Shown here: positions 1 through 11,963 of the stretch, piece by piece | Numbering within the stretch: position 1 is the stretch's first letter | Layout of the letters: every line of letters begins with the position of its first letter | Source: Lasioglossum baleicum | Lineage: Eukaryota > Arthropoda > Insecta > Hymenoptera > Halictidae | Reading direction: 5' to 3' | NCBI RefSeq assembly: GCF_051020765.1 | Contig: NW_027469104.1 | Span: 744,001-808,000, forward strand | Length of the DNA stretch: 64,000 nucleotides | Notes under the pieces: model-generated | What the model saw: the letters and a program-made list of their open reading frames with translations, nothing else | Told to the model about the DNA's origin: nothing | Databases searched by the model: none | Program-made: the position numbers and the translations under genes

Positions 1-238
1 GCGTTATGCGTTATGCGTTATGCGTTATGCGTTATGCGTTATGCGTTATGCGTTATGCGTTATGCGTTAAGCGTTATACGTTATGCGATATGCGTTATTC
101 GTTATGCGTTATGCGTTATGCGTTATGCGTTATGCGTTATGCGTTATGCGTTATGCGTTATGCGTTATGCGTTATGCGTTATGCGTTATGCGTTATGCGT
201 TATGCGTTATGCGTTATGCGTTATGCGTTATGCGTTAT
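1..238 (+). repeat. Partial higher-order segment upstream of first header
   Basis: The window opens inside a segment. A K cassette lies at 64-105 and is followed by 133 bp (19 units) of pure consensus running into the header at 239. This is the same tail arrangement seen before several other headers, so the array continues to the left of the window. Confidence 0.9.
64..105 (+). repeat. K cassette, type copy (dozens of copies)
   Basis: This six-unit cassette has GCGTTAA, GCGTTAT, ACGTTAT, GCGATAT, GCGTTAT and TCGTTAT in that order. It recurs throughout the window, for example at 449, 1387, 1912, 2906 and 3767. A derived allele has GCGTCAT as its second unit (near 21460, 22910, 24825, 26650, 29325, 39270, 54730, 58215, 60480, 62750). 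Another begins with GCGTTTA (near 7682, 15170, 25030, 26850, 26980, 29545, 29670, 39450, 39580, 42960, 54945, 58445, 60670, 62950). A third ends GCGTTAC-TCGTTAT (near 25990, 28615, 38590, 53965, 57470, 59755, 61455, 62015, 63725). The TAA in its first unit is what ends most + strand open frames. Confidence 0.92.
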
Positions 239-378
239 GCGTAATGCGTTATGCATTATGCGTTATGCGTTATGCGTAATGCGTTATGAGTAATGTGTCA
301 TGCGTTATGCGTTATGGACTATGCTTTATGCGTTATGCGTTGTGGGTTATCCGTTATGCGTCATGCGTTATCCGTTAT
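239..378 (+). repeat. Header block, type copy (32 copies in window)
   Basis: This 20-unit block is the main landmark. Its key units are GCGTAAT at 239 and 274, GCATTAT at 253, GAGTAAT at 288, GTGTCAT at 295, GGACTAT at 316, GCTTTAT at 323, GCGTTGT at 337, GGGTTAT at 344, and CCGTTAT at 351 and 372. GAGTAAT starts at 288, 4096, 5020, 7302, 8583, 9584, 11320, 12013, 14792, 16038, 17025, 18992, 20581, 22002, 26454, 29128, 32173, 33433, 34371, 35568, 36821, 37759, 39075, 41504, 41875, 42561, 44934, 53062, 56205, 56555, 59712 and 61973. The part downstream of GTGTCAT is replaced in seven copies (8583, 16038, 33433, 36821, 56205, 59712, 61973). No function is known to me. Confidence 0.95.
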
Positions 379-1106
379 GCGTTATGCGTTATGCGTTATC
401 CGTTATGCGTTACGCGTTCTGCGTTATGCGTTATGCGTTATGCGTTATGCGTTAAGCGTTATACGTTATGCGATATGCGTTATTCGTTATGCGTTATGCG
501 TTATGCGTTATGCGTTATGCGTTATGCGTTATGCGTTATGCGTTATGCGTTATGCGTTATGCGTTATGCGTTATGCGTTATGCGTTATGCGTTATGCGTT
601 ATGCGTTATGCGTTATGCGTTATGCGTTATGCGTTATGCGTTATGTGTTATGCGTTATGCGTTATGCGTTATGCGTTATGCGTTATGCGTAATGCGTTAT
701 GCGTTATGCGTTATGCGTTATGTGTTATGCGTTGTGCATTACGGGTTATGCGATATGCGTTATGCGTTATGCGTTACGCGTTCTGCGTTATGCGTTATGC
801 GATATGCGTTATTCGTTATGCGTTATGCGTTATGCGTTATGCGTTATGCGTTATGCGTTATGCGTTATGCGTCATGCGTCATGCGTTATGCGTTATGCGT
901 TATGCGTTATGCGTCATGCGTTATGCGTTATGCGTTATGCGTTATGCGTTATGCGTTATGCGTTATGCGTTACGCGTTACGCGTTATGCGTTATGCGTTA
1001 TGCGTTATGCGTTATGCGTTATGTGTTATGCGTTATGCGTTAAGCGTTATACGTTATGCGTTATGCGTTATGCGTTATGTGTTATGCGTTATGCGTTATG
1101 TGTTAT

Positions 1107-1162
1107 GCGTTGTGCTTTACGGGTTATGCGATATGCGTTATGCGTTATGACTTTTTCATTGA
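1107..1162 (+). repeat. Box cassette with GACTTTTTCATTGA island, type copy (19 copies)
   Basis: Eight units in fixed order hold GCGTTGT, GCTTTAC (35 bp before the island), GGGTTAT, GCGATAT, two consensus units, then the 14-bp island, which is the most diverged sequence in the window. The island starts at 1149, 2661, 8506, 15961, 33356, 36744, 41427, 44857, 45998, 47888, 49617, 52985, 53727, 56128, 56296, 56478, 57227, 59635 and 61896. In seven copies (1149, 2661, 45998, 47888, 49617, 53727, 57227) the next unit is ACGTTAT and in the other twelve GCGTTAT. The island is exactly two units long and never breaks the register. A binding-site role would be speculation. Confidence 0.93.
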
Positions 1163-4046
1163 ACGTTATGCGTTATGCGATATGCGTTATGCGTTATGCG
1201 TTATGCGTTATGCGTTATGCGTTATGCGTTATGCGTTATGCGTTATGCGTTATGCGTTATGCGTTATGCGTTATGCGTTATGCGTTATGCGTTATGCGTT
1301 ATGCGTTATGCGTTATGCGTTATGCGTTATCCGTTATGCGTTATCCGTTATGCGTTACGCGTTATGCGTTATGCGTTATGCGTTATGCGTTAAGCGTTAT
1401 ACGTTATGCGATATGCGTTATTCGTTATGCGTTATGCGTTATGCGTTATGCGTTATGCGTTATGCGTTATGCGTTATGCGTCATGCGTCATGCGTTATGC
1501 GTTATGCGTTATGCGTTATGCGTCATGCGTTATGCGTTATGCGTTATGCGTTATGCGTTATGCGTTATGCGTTATGCGTTATGCGTTATGCGTTATGCGT
1601 TATGCGTTATGCGTTATGCGTTATGCGTTATGCGTTATGCGTTATGTGTTATGCGTTATGCGTTATGCGTTATGCGTTATGCGTTACGCGTTCTGCGTTA
1701 TGCGTTATGCGTTATGCGTTATGCGTTAAGCGTTATACGTTATGCGATATGCGTTATTCGTTATGCGTTATGCGTTATGCGTTGTGGGTTATCCGTTATG
1801 CGTCATGCGTTATCCGTTATGCGTTATGCGTTATGCGTTATGCGTTATCCGTTATGCGTTATCCGTTATGCGTTACGCGTTATGCGTTATGCGTTATGCG
1901 TTATGCGTTATGCGTTAAGCGTTATACGTTATGCGATATGCGTTATTCGTTATGCGTTATGCGTTATGCGTTATGCGTTATGCGTTATGCGTTATGCGTT
2001 ATGCGTTATGCGTTATGCGTTATGCGTTATGCGTTATGCGTTATGCGTTATGCGTTATGCGTTATGCGTTATGCGTTATGCGTTATGCGTTATCCGTTAT
2101 GCGTTATCCGTTATGCGTTACGCGTTATGCGTTATGCGTTATGCGTTATGCGTTATGCGTTATGCGTTATGCGTTATGCGTTATGCGTTATGCGTTATGC
2201 GTTATGCGTTATGCGTTATGCGTTATGCGTTATGTGTTATGCGTTGTGCATTACGGGTTATGCGATATGCGTTATGCGTTATGCGTTACGCGTTCTGCGT
2301 TATGCGTTATGCGATATGCGTTATTCGTTATGCGTTATGCGTTATGCGTTATGCGTTATGCGTTATGCGTTATGCGTTATGCGTCATGCGTCATGCGTTA
2401 TGCGTTATGCGTTATGCGTTATGCGTCATGCGTTATGCGTTATGCGTTATGCGTTATGCGTTATGCGTTATGCGTTATGCGTTACGCGTTACGCGTTATG
2501 CGTTATGCGTTATGCGTTATGCGTTATGCGTTATGTGTTATGCGTTATGCGTTAAGCGTTATACGTTATGCGTTATGCGTTATGCGTTATGTGTTATGCG
2601 TTATGCGTTATGTGTTATGCGTTGTGCTTTACGGGTTATGCGATATGCGTTATGCGTTATGACTTTTTCATTGAACGTTATGCGTTATGCGATATGCGTT
2701 ATGCGTTATGCGTTATGCGTTATGCGTTATGCGTTATGCGTTATGCGTTATGCGTTATGCGTTATGCGTTATGCGTTATGCGTTATGCGTTATGCGTTAT
2801 GCGTTATGCGTTATGCGTTATGCGTTATGCGTTATGCGTTATGCGTTATCCGTTATGCGTTATCCGTTATGCGTTACGCGTTATGCGTTATGCGTTATGC
2901 GTTATGCGTTAAGCGTTATACGTTATGCGATATGCGTTATTCGTTATGCGTTATGCGTTATGCGTTATGCGTTATGCGTTATGCGTTATGCGTTATGCGT
3001 CATGCGTCATGCGTTATGCGTTATGCGTTATGCGTTATGCGTCATGCGTTATGCGTTATGCGTTATGCGTTATGCGTTATGCGTTATGCGTTATGCGTTA
3101 TGCGTTATGCGTTATGCGTTATGCGTTATGCGTTATGCGTTATGCGTTATGCGTTATGTGTTATGCGTTATGCGTTATGCGTTATGCGTTATGCGTTACG
3201 CGTTCTGCGTTATGCGTTATGCGTTATGCGTTATGCGTTAAGCGTTATACGTTATGCGATATGCGTTATACGTTATGCGATATGCGTTATTCGTTATGCG
3301 TTATGCGTTATGCGTTATGCGTTATGCGTTATGCGTTATGCGTTATGCGTTATGCGTTATGCGTTATGCGTTATGCGTTATGCGTTATGCGTTATGCGTT
3401 ATGCGTTATGCGTTATGCGTTATGCGTTATGCGTTATGCGTTATGCGTTATGCGTTATGCGTTATGCGTTATGCGTTATGCGTTATGCGTTATGCGTTAT
3501 GCGTTATGCGTCATGCGTCATGCGTTATGCGTTATGCGTTATGCGTTATGCGTCATGCGTTATGCGTTATGCGTTATGCGTTATGCGTTATGCGTTATGC
3601 GTTATGCGTTATGCGTTATGCGTTATGCGTTATGCGTTATGCGTTATCCGTTATGCGTCATGCGTTATCCGTTATGCGTTATGCGTTATGCGTTATGCGT
3701 TATCCGTTATGCGTTATCCGTTATGCGTTACGCGTTATGCGTTATGCGTTATGCGTTATGCGTTATGCGTTAAGCGTTATACGTTATGCGATATGCGTTA
3801 TTCGTTATGCGTTATGCGTTATGCGTTATGCGTTATGCGTTATGCGTTATGCGTTATGCGTTATGCGTTATGCGTTATGCGTTATGCGTTATGCGTTATG
3901 CGTTATGCGTTATGCGTTATGCGTTATGCGTTATGCGTTATGCGTTATGCGTTATGCGTTATGCGTTATGCGTTATGCGTTATGCGTTATGCGTTATGCG
4001 TTATGCGTTATGCGTTATGCGTTATGCGTTATGCGTTATGCGTTAT

Positions 4047-4970
4047 GCGTAATGCGTTATGCATTATGCGTTATGCGTTATGCGTAATGCGTTATGAGTA
4101 ATGTGTCATGCGTTATGCGTTATGGACTATGCTTTATGCGTTATGCGTTGTGGGTTATCCGTTATGCGTCATGCGTTATCCGTTATGCGTTATGCGTTAT
4201 GCGTTATCCGTTATGCGTTATCCGTTATGCGTTACGCGTTCTGCGTTATGCGTTATGCGTTATGCGTTATGCGTTAAGCGTTATACGTTATGCGATATGC
4301 GTTATTCGTTATGCGTTATGCGTTATGCGTTATGCGTTATGCGTTATGCGTTATGCGTTATGCGTTATGCGTTATGCGTTATGCGTTATGCGTCATGCGT
4401 CATGCGTTATGCGTTATGCGTTATGCGTTATGCGTTATGCGTTATGCGTTATGCGTTATGCGTTATGCGTTATGCGTTATGCGTTATGCGTTATGCGTTA
4501 TGCGTTATTCGTTATGCGTTATGCGTTATGCGTTATGCGTTATGCGTTATGCGTTATGCGTTATGCGTTATGCGTTATGCGTTATGCGTTATGCGTTATG
4601 CGTTATGCGTTATGCGTTATGCGTTATGCGTTATGCGTTATGCGTTATGCGTTATGCGTTATGCGTTATGCGTTATGCGTTATGCGTTATGCGTTATGCG
4701 TTATGCGTTATGCGTTATGCGTTATGCGTTATGCGTTATGCGTTATGCGTTATGCGTTATGCGTTATGCGTTATGCGTTATGCGTTATGCGTTATGCGTT
4801 AAGCGTTATACGTTATGCGATATGCGTTATTCGTTATGCGTTATGCGTTATGCGTTATGCGTTATGCGTTATGCGTTATGCGTTATGCGTTATGCGTTAT
4901 GCGTTATGCGTTATGCGTTATGCGTTATGCGTTATGCGTTATGCGTTATGCGTTATGCGTTATGCGTTAT
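4047..4970 (+). repeat. Family P segment, copy 1 (132 units)
   Basis: This segment carries a full header, a K cassette near 4271, a GCGTCAT doublet at 4390-4403 and TCGTTAT at 4509. At the same distances from the header (343 and 462 bp) the segment at 11271 has the same variants, so the two are copies. This copy is 33 units longer because it contains a second K cassette near 4795. Confidence 0.85.
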
Positions 4971-7252
4971 GCGTAATGCGTTATGCATTATGCGTTATGC
5001 GTTATGCGTAATGCGTTATGAGTAATGTGTCATGCGTTATGCGTTATGGACTATGCTTTATGCGTTATGCGTTGTGGGTTATCCGTTATGCGTCATGCGT
5101 TATCCGTTATGCGTTATGCGTTATGCGTTATCCGTTATGCGTTATCCGTTATGCGTTACGCGTTCTGCGTTATGCGTTATGCGTTATGCGTTATGCGTTA
5201 AGCGTTATACGTTATGCGATATGCGTTATTCGTTATGCGTTATGCGTTATGCGTTATGCGTTATGCGTTATGCGTTATGCGTTATGCGTTATGCGTTATG
5301 CGTTATGCGTTATGCGTTATGCGTTATGCGTTATGCGTTATGCGTTATGCGTTATGCGTTATGCGTTATGCGTTATGCGTTATGCGTTATGCGTTATGCG
5401 TTATGCGTTATTCGTTATGCGTTATGCGTTATGTGTTATGCGTTATGCGTTATGCGTTATGCGTTATGCGTTATGCGTTATGCGTTATGCGTTATGCGTT
5501 ATGCGTTATGCGTTATGCGTTATGCGTTATGCGTTATGCGTTATGCGTTATGCGTTATGCGTTATGCGTTATGCGTTATGCGTTATGCGTTATGTGTTAT
5601 GCGTTATGCGTTATGCGTTATGCGTTATGCGTTATGCGTTATGCGTTATGCGTTATGTGTTATGCGTTGTGCATTACGGGTTATGCGATATGCGTTATGC
5701 GTTATGCGTTACGCGTTCTGCGTTATGCGTTATGCGATATGCGTTATTCGTTATGCGTTATGCGTTATGCGTTATGCGTTATGCGTTATGCGTTATGCGT
5801 TATGCGTCATGCGTCATGCGTTATGCGTTATGCGTTATGCGTTATGCGTCATGCGTTATGCGTTATGCGTTATGCGTTATGCGTTATGCGTTATGCGTTA
5901 TGCGTTATGCGTTATGCGTTATGCGTTATGCGTTATGCGTTATGCGTTATGCGTTATGCGTTATGCGTTATGCGTTATGCGTTATGCGTTATGCGTTATG
6001 CGTTATGCGTTATGCGTTATGCGTTATGCGTTATGCGTTATGCGTTATGCGTTATGCGTTATGCGTTATGCGTTATGCGTTATGCGTTATGCGTTATGCG
6101 TTATGCGTTATGCGTTATGCGTTATGCGTTATGCGTTATGCGTTATGCGTTATGCGTTATGCGTTATGCGTTATGCGTTATGCGTTATGCGTCATGCGTT
6201 ATGCGTTATGCGTTATGCGTTATGCGTTATGCGTTATGCGTTATGCGTTATGCGTTATGCGTTATGCGTTATGCGTTATGCGTTATTCGTTATGCGTTAT
6301 GCGTTATGCGTTATGCGTTATGCGTTATGCGTTATGCGTTACGCGTTCTGCGTTATGCGTTATGCGTTATGCGTTAAGCGTTATACGTTATGCGATATGC
6401 GTTATTCGTTATGCGTTATGCGTTATGCGTTGTGGGTTATCCGTTATGCGTCATGCGTTATCCGTTATGCGTTATGCGTTATGCGTTATGCGTTATCCGT
6501 TATGCGTTATCCGTTATGCGTTACGCGTTATGCGTTATGCGTTATGCGTTATGCGTTATGCGTTAAGCGTTATACGTTATGCGATATGCGTTATTCGTTA
6601 TGCGTTATGCGTTATGCGTTATGCGTTATGCGTTATGCGTTATGCGTTATGCGTTATGCGTTATGCGTTATGCGTTATGCGTTATGCGTTATGCGTTATG
6701 CGTTATGCGTTATGCGTTATGCGTTATGCGTTATGCGTTATGCGTTATGCGTTATGCGTTATGCGTTATGCGTTATGCGTTATGCGTTATGCGTTATTCG
6801 TTATGCGTTATGCGTTATGTGTTATGCGTTATGCGTTATGCGTTATGCGTTATGCGTTATGCGTTATGCGTTATGCGTTATGCGTTATGCGTTATGCGTT
6901 ATGCGTTATGCGTTATGCGTTATGCGTTATGCGTTATGCGTTATGCGTTATGCGTTATGCGTTATGCGTTATGCGTTATGCGTTATGCGTTATGCGTTAT
7001 GCGTTATGCGTTATGTGTTATGCGTTATGCGTTATGCGTTATGCGTTATGCGTTATGCGTTATGCGTTATGCGTTATGCGTTATGTGTTATGCGTTATGC
7101 GTTATGCGTTATGCGTTATGCGTTATGCGTTATGCGTTATGCGTTATGCGTTATGCGTTATGCGTTATGCGTTATGCGTTATGCGTTATGCGTTATGCGT
7201 TATGCGTTATGCGTTATGCGTTATGCGTTATGCGTTATGCGTTATGCGTTAT
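4971..7252 (+). repeat. Family Q segment, copy 1 (326 units)
   Basis: This segment has a full header, scattered GTGTTAT units, and a GCATTAC cassette at 5671 followed by GCGTTAC-GCGTTCT and a GCGTCAT doublet. It shares these with the segment starting at 11964 and with the first segment (GCATTAC at 736 and 2248). GCATTAC is the sister allele of the GCTTTAC found in box cassettes, and it is never followed by the island. Confidence 0.83.
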
Positions 7253-8533
7253 GCGTAATGCGTTATGCATTATGCGTTATGCGTTATGCGTAATGCGTTA
7301 TGAGTAATGTGTCATGCGTTATGCGTTATGGACTATGCTTTATGCGTTATGCGTTGTGGGTTATCCGTTATGCGTCATGCGTTATCCGTTATGCGTTATG
7401 CGTTATGCGTTATGCGTTATGCGTTATCCGTTATGCGTTATCCGTTATGCGTTACACGTTCTGCGTTATGCGTTATGCGTTATGCGTTAAGCGTTATACG
7501 TTATGCGATATGCGTTATTCGTTATGCGTTATGCGTTATGCGTTATGCGTTATGCGTTATGCGTTATGCGTTATGCGTTATGCGTTATGCGTTATGCGTT
7601 ATGCGTTATGCGTTATGCGTTATGCGTTATCCGTTATGCGTTACGCGTTCTGCGTTATGCGTTATGCGTTATGCGTTATGCGTTTAGCGTTATACGTTAT
7701 GCGATATGCGTTATTCGTTATGCGTTATGCGTTATGCGTTATGCGTTATGCGTTATGCGTTATGCGTTATGCGTTATGCGTTATGCGTTATGCGTCATGC
7801 GTCATGCGTCATGCGTTATGCGTTATGCGTTATGCGTTATGCGTTATGCGTTATGCGTTATGCGTTATGCGTTATGCGTTATGCGTTATGCGTTATGCGT
7901 TATGCGTTATGCGTTATTCGTTATGCGTTATGCGTTATGCGTTATGCGTTATGCGTTATGCGTTATGCGTTATGCGTTATGCGTTATGCGTTATGCGTTA
8001 TGCGTTATGCGTTATGCGTTATGCGTTATGCGTTATGCGTTATGCGTTATGCGTTATGCGTTATGCGTTATGCGTTATGCGTTATGCGTTATGCGTTATG
8101 CGTTATGCTTTATGCGTTATGCGTTATGCGTTATGCGTTATGCGTTATGCGTTATCCGTTATGCGTTATGCGTTATGCGTTATGCGTTATGCGTTATGCG
8201 TTATGCGTTACGCGTTCTGCGTTATGCGTTATGCGTTATGCGTTATGCGTTATGCGTTATGCGTTAAGCGTTATACGTTATGCGATATGCGTTATTCGTT
8301 ATGCGTTATGCGTTATGCGTTATGAGTTATACGTTATGCGATATGCGTTATTCGTTATCCGTTATGCGTTATGCGTTATGCGTTATGCGTTATGCGTTAT
8401 GCGTTATGCGTTATGCGTTATGCGTTATGCGTTATGCGTTATGCGTTATGCGTTATGTGTTATGCGTTGTGCTTTACGGGTTATGCGATATGCGTTATGC
8501 GTTATGACTTTTTCATTGAGCGTTATGCGTTAT
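7253..8533 (+). repeat. Family A segment, copy 1 (183 units)
   Basis: Diagnostic variants are TTACACG after the header, a GCGTTTA unit near 7682, three adjacent GCGTCAT units at 7792-7812, GAGTTAT at 8324 and a box island at 8506. The same set in the same order occurs in the segments at 14743, 32124 and 35519. GAGTTAT lies 1,071 bp from the header here and 1,043, 1,050 and 1,043 bp in the other copies, so they differ by whole units. Confidence 0.88.
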
Positions 8534-9534
8534 GCGTAATGCGTTATGCATTATGCGTTATGCGTTATGCGTAATGCGTTATGAGTAATGTGTCATGCGT
8601 TATGCGTTATCCGTTATGCGTTATGCGTTATGCGTTATGCGTTATCCGTTATGCGTTATCCGTTATGCGTTACGCGTTATGCGTTATGCGTTATGCGTTA
8701 TGCGTTATGCGTTAAGCGTTATACGTTATGCGATATGCGTTATTCGTTATGCGTTATGCGTTATGCGTTATGCGTTATACGTTATGCGATATGCGTTATT
8801 CGTTATGCGTTATGCGTTATGCGTTATGCGTTATGCGTTATGCGTTATGCGTTATGCGTTATGCGTTATGCGTTATGCGTTATGCGTTATGCGTTATGCG
8901 TTATGTGTTATGCGTTATGCGTTATGCGTTATGCGTTATGCGTTATGCGTTATGCGTTATGCGTTATGCGTTATGCGTTATGCGTTATGCGTTATGCGTT
9001 ATGCGTTATGCGTTATGCGTTATGCGTTATGCGTTATGCGTTATTCGTTATGCGTTATGCGTTATGCGTTATGCGTTATGCGTTATGCGTTATGCGTTAC
9101 GCGTTCTGCGTTATGCGTTATGCGTTATGCGTTAAGCGTTATACGTTATGCGATATGCGTTATTCGTTATGCGTTATGCGTTATGCGTTGTGGGTTATCC
9201 GTTATGCGTCATGCGTTATCCGTTATGCGTTATGCGTTATGCGTTATGCGTTATCCGTTATGCGTTATCCGTTATGCGTTACGCGTTATGCGTTATGCGT
9301 TATGCGTTAAGCGTTATACGTTATGCGATATGCGTTATTCGTTATGCGTTATGCGTTATGCGTTATGCGTTATGCGTTATGCGTTATGCGTTATGCGTTA
9401 TGCGTTATGCGTTATGCGTTATGCGTTATGCGTTATGCGTTATGCGTTATGCGTTATGCGTTATGCGTTATGCGTTATGCGTTATGCGTTATGCGTTATG
9501 CGTTATGCGTTATGCGTTATGCGTTATGCGTTAT
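8534..9534 (+). repeat. Family B segment, copy 1 (143 units)
   Basis: The header here is a hybrid. Its first half (GAGTAAT at 8583) is intact, but it runs directly into CCGTTAT units without GGACTAT. Two K-like cassettes follow in close succession, the second lacking GCGTTAA. The same hybrid header and double K occur at 15989, 33384 and 36772, always immediately after a family A segment. Confidence 0.86.
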
Positions 9535-11270
9535 GCGTAATGCGTTATGCATTATGCGTTATGCGTTATGCGTAATGCGTTATGAGTAATGTGTCATGCG
9601 TTATGCGTTATGGACAATGCTTTATGCGTTATGCGTTGTGGGTTATCCGTTATGCGTCATGCGTTATCCGTTATGCGTTATGCGTTATGCGTTATGCGTT
9701 ATCCGTTATGCGTTATCCGTTATGCGTTACGCGTTCTGCGTTATGCGTTATGCGTTATGCGTTAAGCGTTATACGTTATGCGATATGCGTTATTCGTTAT
9801 GCGTTATGCGTTATGCGTTATGCGTTATGCGTTATGCGTTATGCGTTATGCGTTATGCGTTATGCGTTATGCGTTATGCGTTATGCGTTATGCGTTATGC
9901 GTTATGCGTTATGCGTTATGCGTTATGCGTTATGCGTCATGCGTCATGCGTTATGCGTTATGCGTTATGCGTTATGCGTTATGCGTTATGCGTTATGCGT
10001 TATGCGTTATGCGTTATGCGTTATTCGTTATGCGTTATGCGTTATGCGTTATGCGTTATGCGTTATGCGTCATGCGTTATGCGTTATGCGTTATGCGTTA
10101 TGCGTTATGCGTTATGCGTTATGCGTTATGCGTTATGCGTTATGCGTTATGCGTTATGCGTTATGCGTTATGCGTTATGCGTTATGCGTTATGCGTTATG
10201 CGTTATGCGTTATGCGTTATGCGTTATGCGTTATGCGTTATGCGTTATGCGTTATGCGTTATGCGTTATGCGTTATGCGTTATGCGTTATGCGTTATGCG
10301 TTATGCGTTATGCGTCATGCGTTATGCGTTATGCGTTATGCGTTATGCGTTATGCGTTATGCGTTATGCGTTATGCGTTATGCGTTATGCGTTATGCGTT
10401 ATGCGTTATGCGTTATGCGTTATGCGTTATTCGTTATGCGTTATGCGTTATGCGTTATGCGTTATGCGTTATGCGTTATGCGTTATGCGTTACGCGTTCT
10501 GCGTTATGCGTTATGCGTTATGCGTTAAGCGTTATACGTTATGCGATATGCGTTATTCGTTATGCGTTATGCGTTATGCGTTGTGGGTTATCCGTTATGC
10601 GTCATGCGTTATGCGTTATGCGTTATGCGTTATGCGTTATGCGTTATGCGTTATGCGTTATGCGTTATGCGTTACGCGTTATGCGTTATGCGTTATTCGT
10701 TATGCGTTATGCGTTATGCGTTATGCGTTATGCGTTATGCGTTATGCGTTATGCGTTACGCGTTCTGCGTTATGCGTTATGCGTTATGCGTTATGCGTTA
10801 AGCGTTATACGTTATGCGATATGCGTTATTCGTTATGCGTTATGCGTTATGCGTTGTGGGTTATCCGTTATGCGTCATGCGTTATCCGTTATGCGTTATG
10901 CGTTATGCGTTATGCGTTATCCGTTATGCGTTATCCGTTATGCGTTACGCGTTATGCGTTATGCGTTATGCGTTATGCGTTATGCGTTAAGCGTTATACG
11001 TTATGCGATATGCGTTATTCGTTATGCGTTATGCGTTATGCGTTATGCGTTATGCGTTATGCGTTATGCGTTATGCGTTATGCGTTATGCGTTATGCGTT
11101 ATGCGTTATGCGTTATGCGTTATGCGTTATGCGTTATGCGTTATGCGTTATGCGTTATGCGTTATGCGTTATGCGTTATGCGTTATGCGTTATGCGTTAT
11201 GCGTTATGCGTTATGCGTTATGCGTTATGCGTTATGCGTTATGCGTTATGCGTTATGCGTTATGCGTTAT
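9535..11270 (+). repeat. Family C segment, copy 1, GGACAAT allele (248 units)
   Basis: The header carries GGACAAT at 9612 in place of GGACTAT, an allele shared only with the headers at 16976 and 18943. A GCGTCAT doublet near 9935 and a single GCGTCAT near 10067 follow. The distal part has several header-like GCGTTGT-GGGTTAT modules without GAGTAAT. Confidence 0.86.
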
Positions 11271-11963
11271 GCGTAATGCGTTATGCATTATGCGTTATGC
11301 GTTATGCGTAATGCGTTATGAGTAATGTGTCATGCGTTATGCGTTATGGACTATGCTTTATGCGTTATGCGTTGTGGGTTATCCGTTATGCGTCATGCGT
11401 TATCCGTTATGCGTTATGCGTTATGCGTTATCCGTTATGCGTTATCCGTTATGCGTTACGCGTTCTGCGTTATGCGTTATGCGTTATGCGTTATGCGTTA
11501 AGCGTTATACGTTATGCGATATGCGTTATTCGTTATGCGTTATGCGTTATGCGTTATGCGTTATGCGTTATGCGTTATGCGTTATGCGTTATGCGTTATG
11601 CGTTATGCGTTATGCGTCATACGTCATGCGTTATGCGTTATGCGTTATGCGTTATGCGTTATGCGTTATGCGTTATGCGTTATGCGTTATGCGTTATGCG
11701 TTATGCGTTATGCGTTATGCGTTATGCGTTATTCGTTATGCGTTATGCGTTATGCGTTATGCGTTATGCGTTATGCGTTATGCGTTATGCGTTATGCGTT
11801 ATGCGTTATGCGTTATGCGTTATGCGTTATGCGTTATGCGTTATGCGTTATGCGTTATGCGTTATGCGTTATGCGTTATGCGTTATGCGTTATGCGTTAT
11901 GCGTTATGCGTTATGCGTTATGCGTTATGCGTTATGCGTTATGCGTTATGCGTTATGCGTTAT
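11271..11963 (+). repeat. Family P segment, copy 2 (99 units)
   Basis: Its variants sit at the same header distances as in copy 1: the GCGTCAT pair starts at 11614 and TCGTTAT is at 11733. One private substitution turns the second GCGTCAT of the pair into ACGTCAT at 11621. The downstream K cassette of copy 1 is absent. Confidence 0.86.

Larger units (their letters stand above)
239..4046 (+). repeat. Higher-order segment with internal 1,512-bp tandem duplication
   Basis: This segment is 544 units long. Anchor pairs 216 units apart show a tandem duplication: GCATTAC at 736 and 2248, the GCGTTAC doublet at 967 and 2479, and the box island at 1149 and 2661. The next K cassettes are at 1387 and 2906, which are 1,519 bp apart, so the second copy gained one unit. 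Both islands are the ACGTTAT allele. A double K occurs near 3235-3290. Confidence 0.88.
4047..11270 (+). repeat. Super-repeat P-Q-A-B-C, copy 1 (7,224 bp)
   Basis: Five header-bounded segments of families P, Q, A, B and C occur in this order. The next 9.3 kb repeats the order with an extra C, and shared landmarks lie 7.2-7.5 kb apart. The grouping is my inference from shared variant order. Confidence 0.8.

Noticed and set aside
253..259. ATGCAT and TTATGCAT as POU or C/EBP-like sites
   Set aside because: They arise from one G-to-A change in the unit (GCATTAT) copied with the header. Short motif matches are uninformative in such an array.
1149..1162. CENP-B box or transcription-factor site in the GACTTTTTCATTGA island
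   Set aside because: It does not match the CENP-B box pattern I know, and no other binding motif is convincing. Kept only as a conserved island.
286..4101. 1,271-codon open reading frame, and about 180 similar + strand frames up to 1,501 codons
   Set aside because: They consist of the heptapeptide MRYALCV in overlapping frames with identical content. They open because the unit lacks stops and close only where a variant unit makes TAA, TAG or TGA. There is no codon bias, domain or start context.
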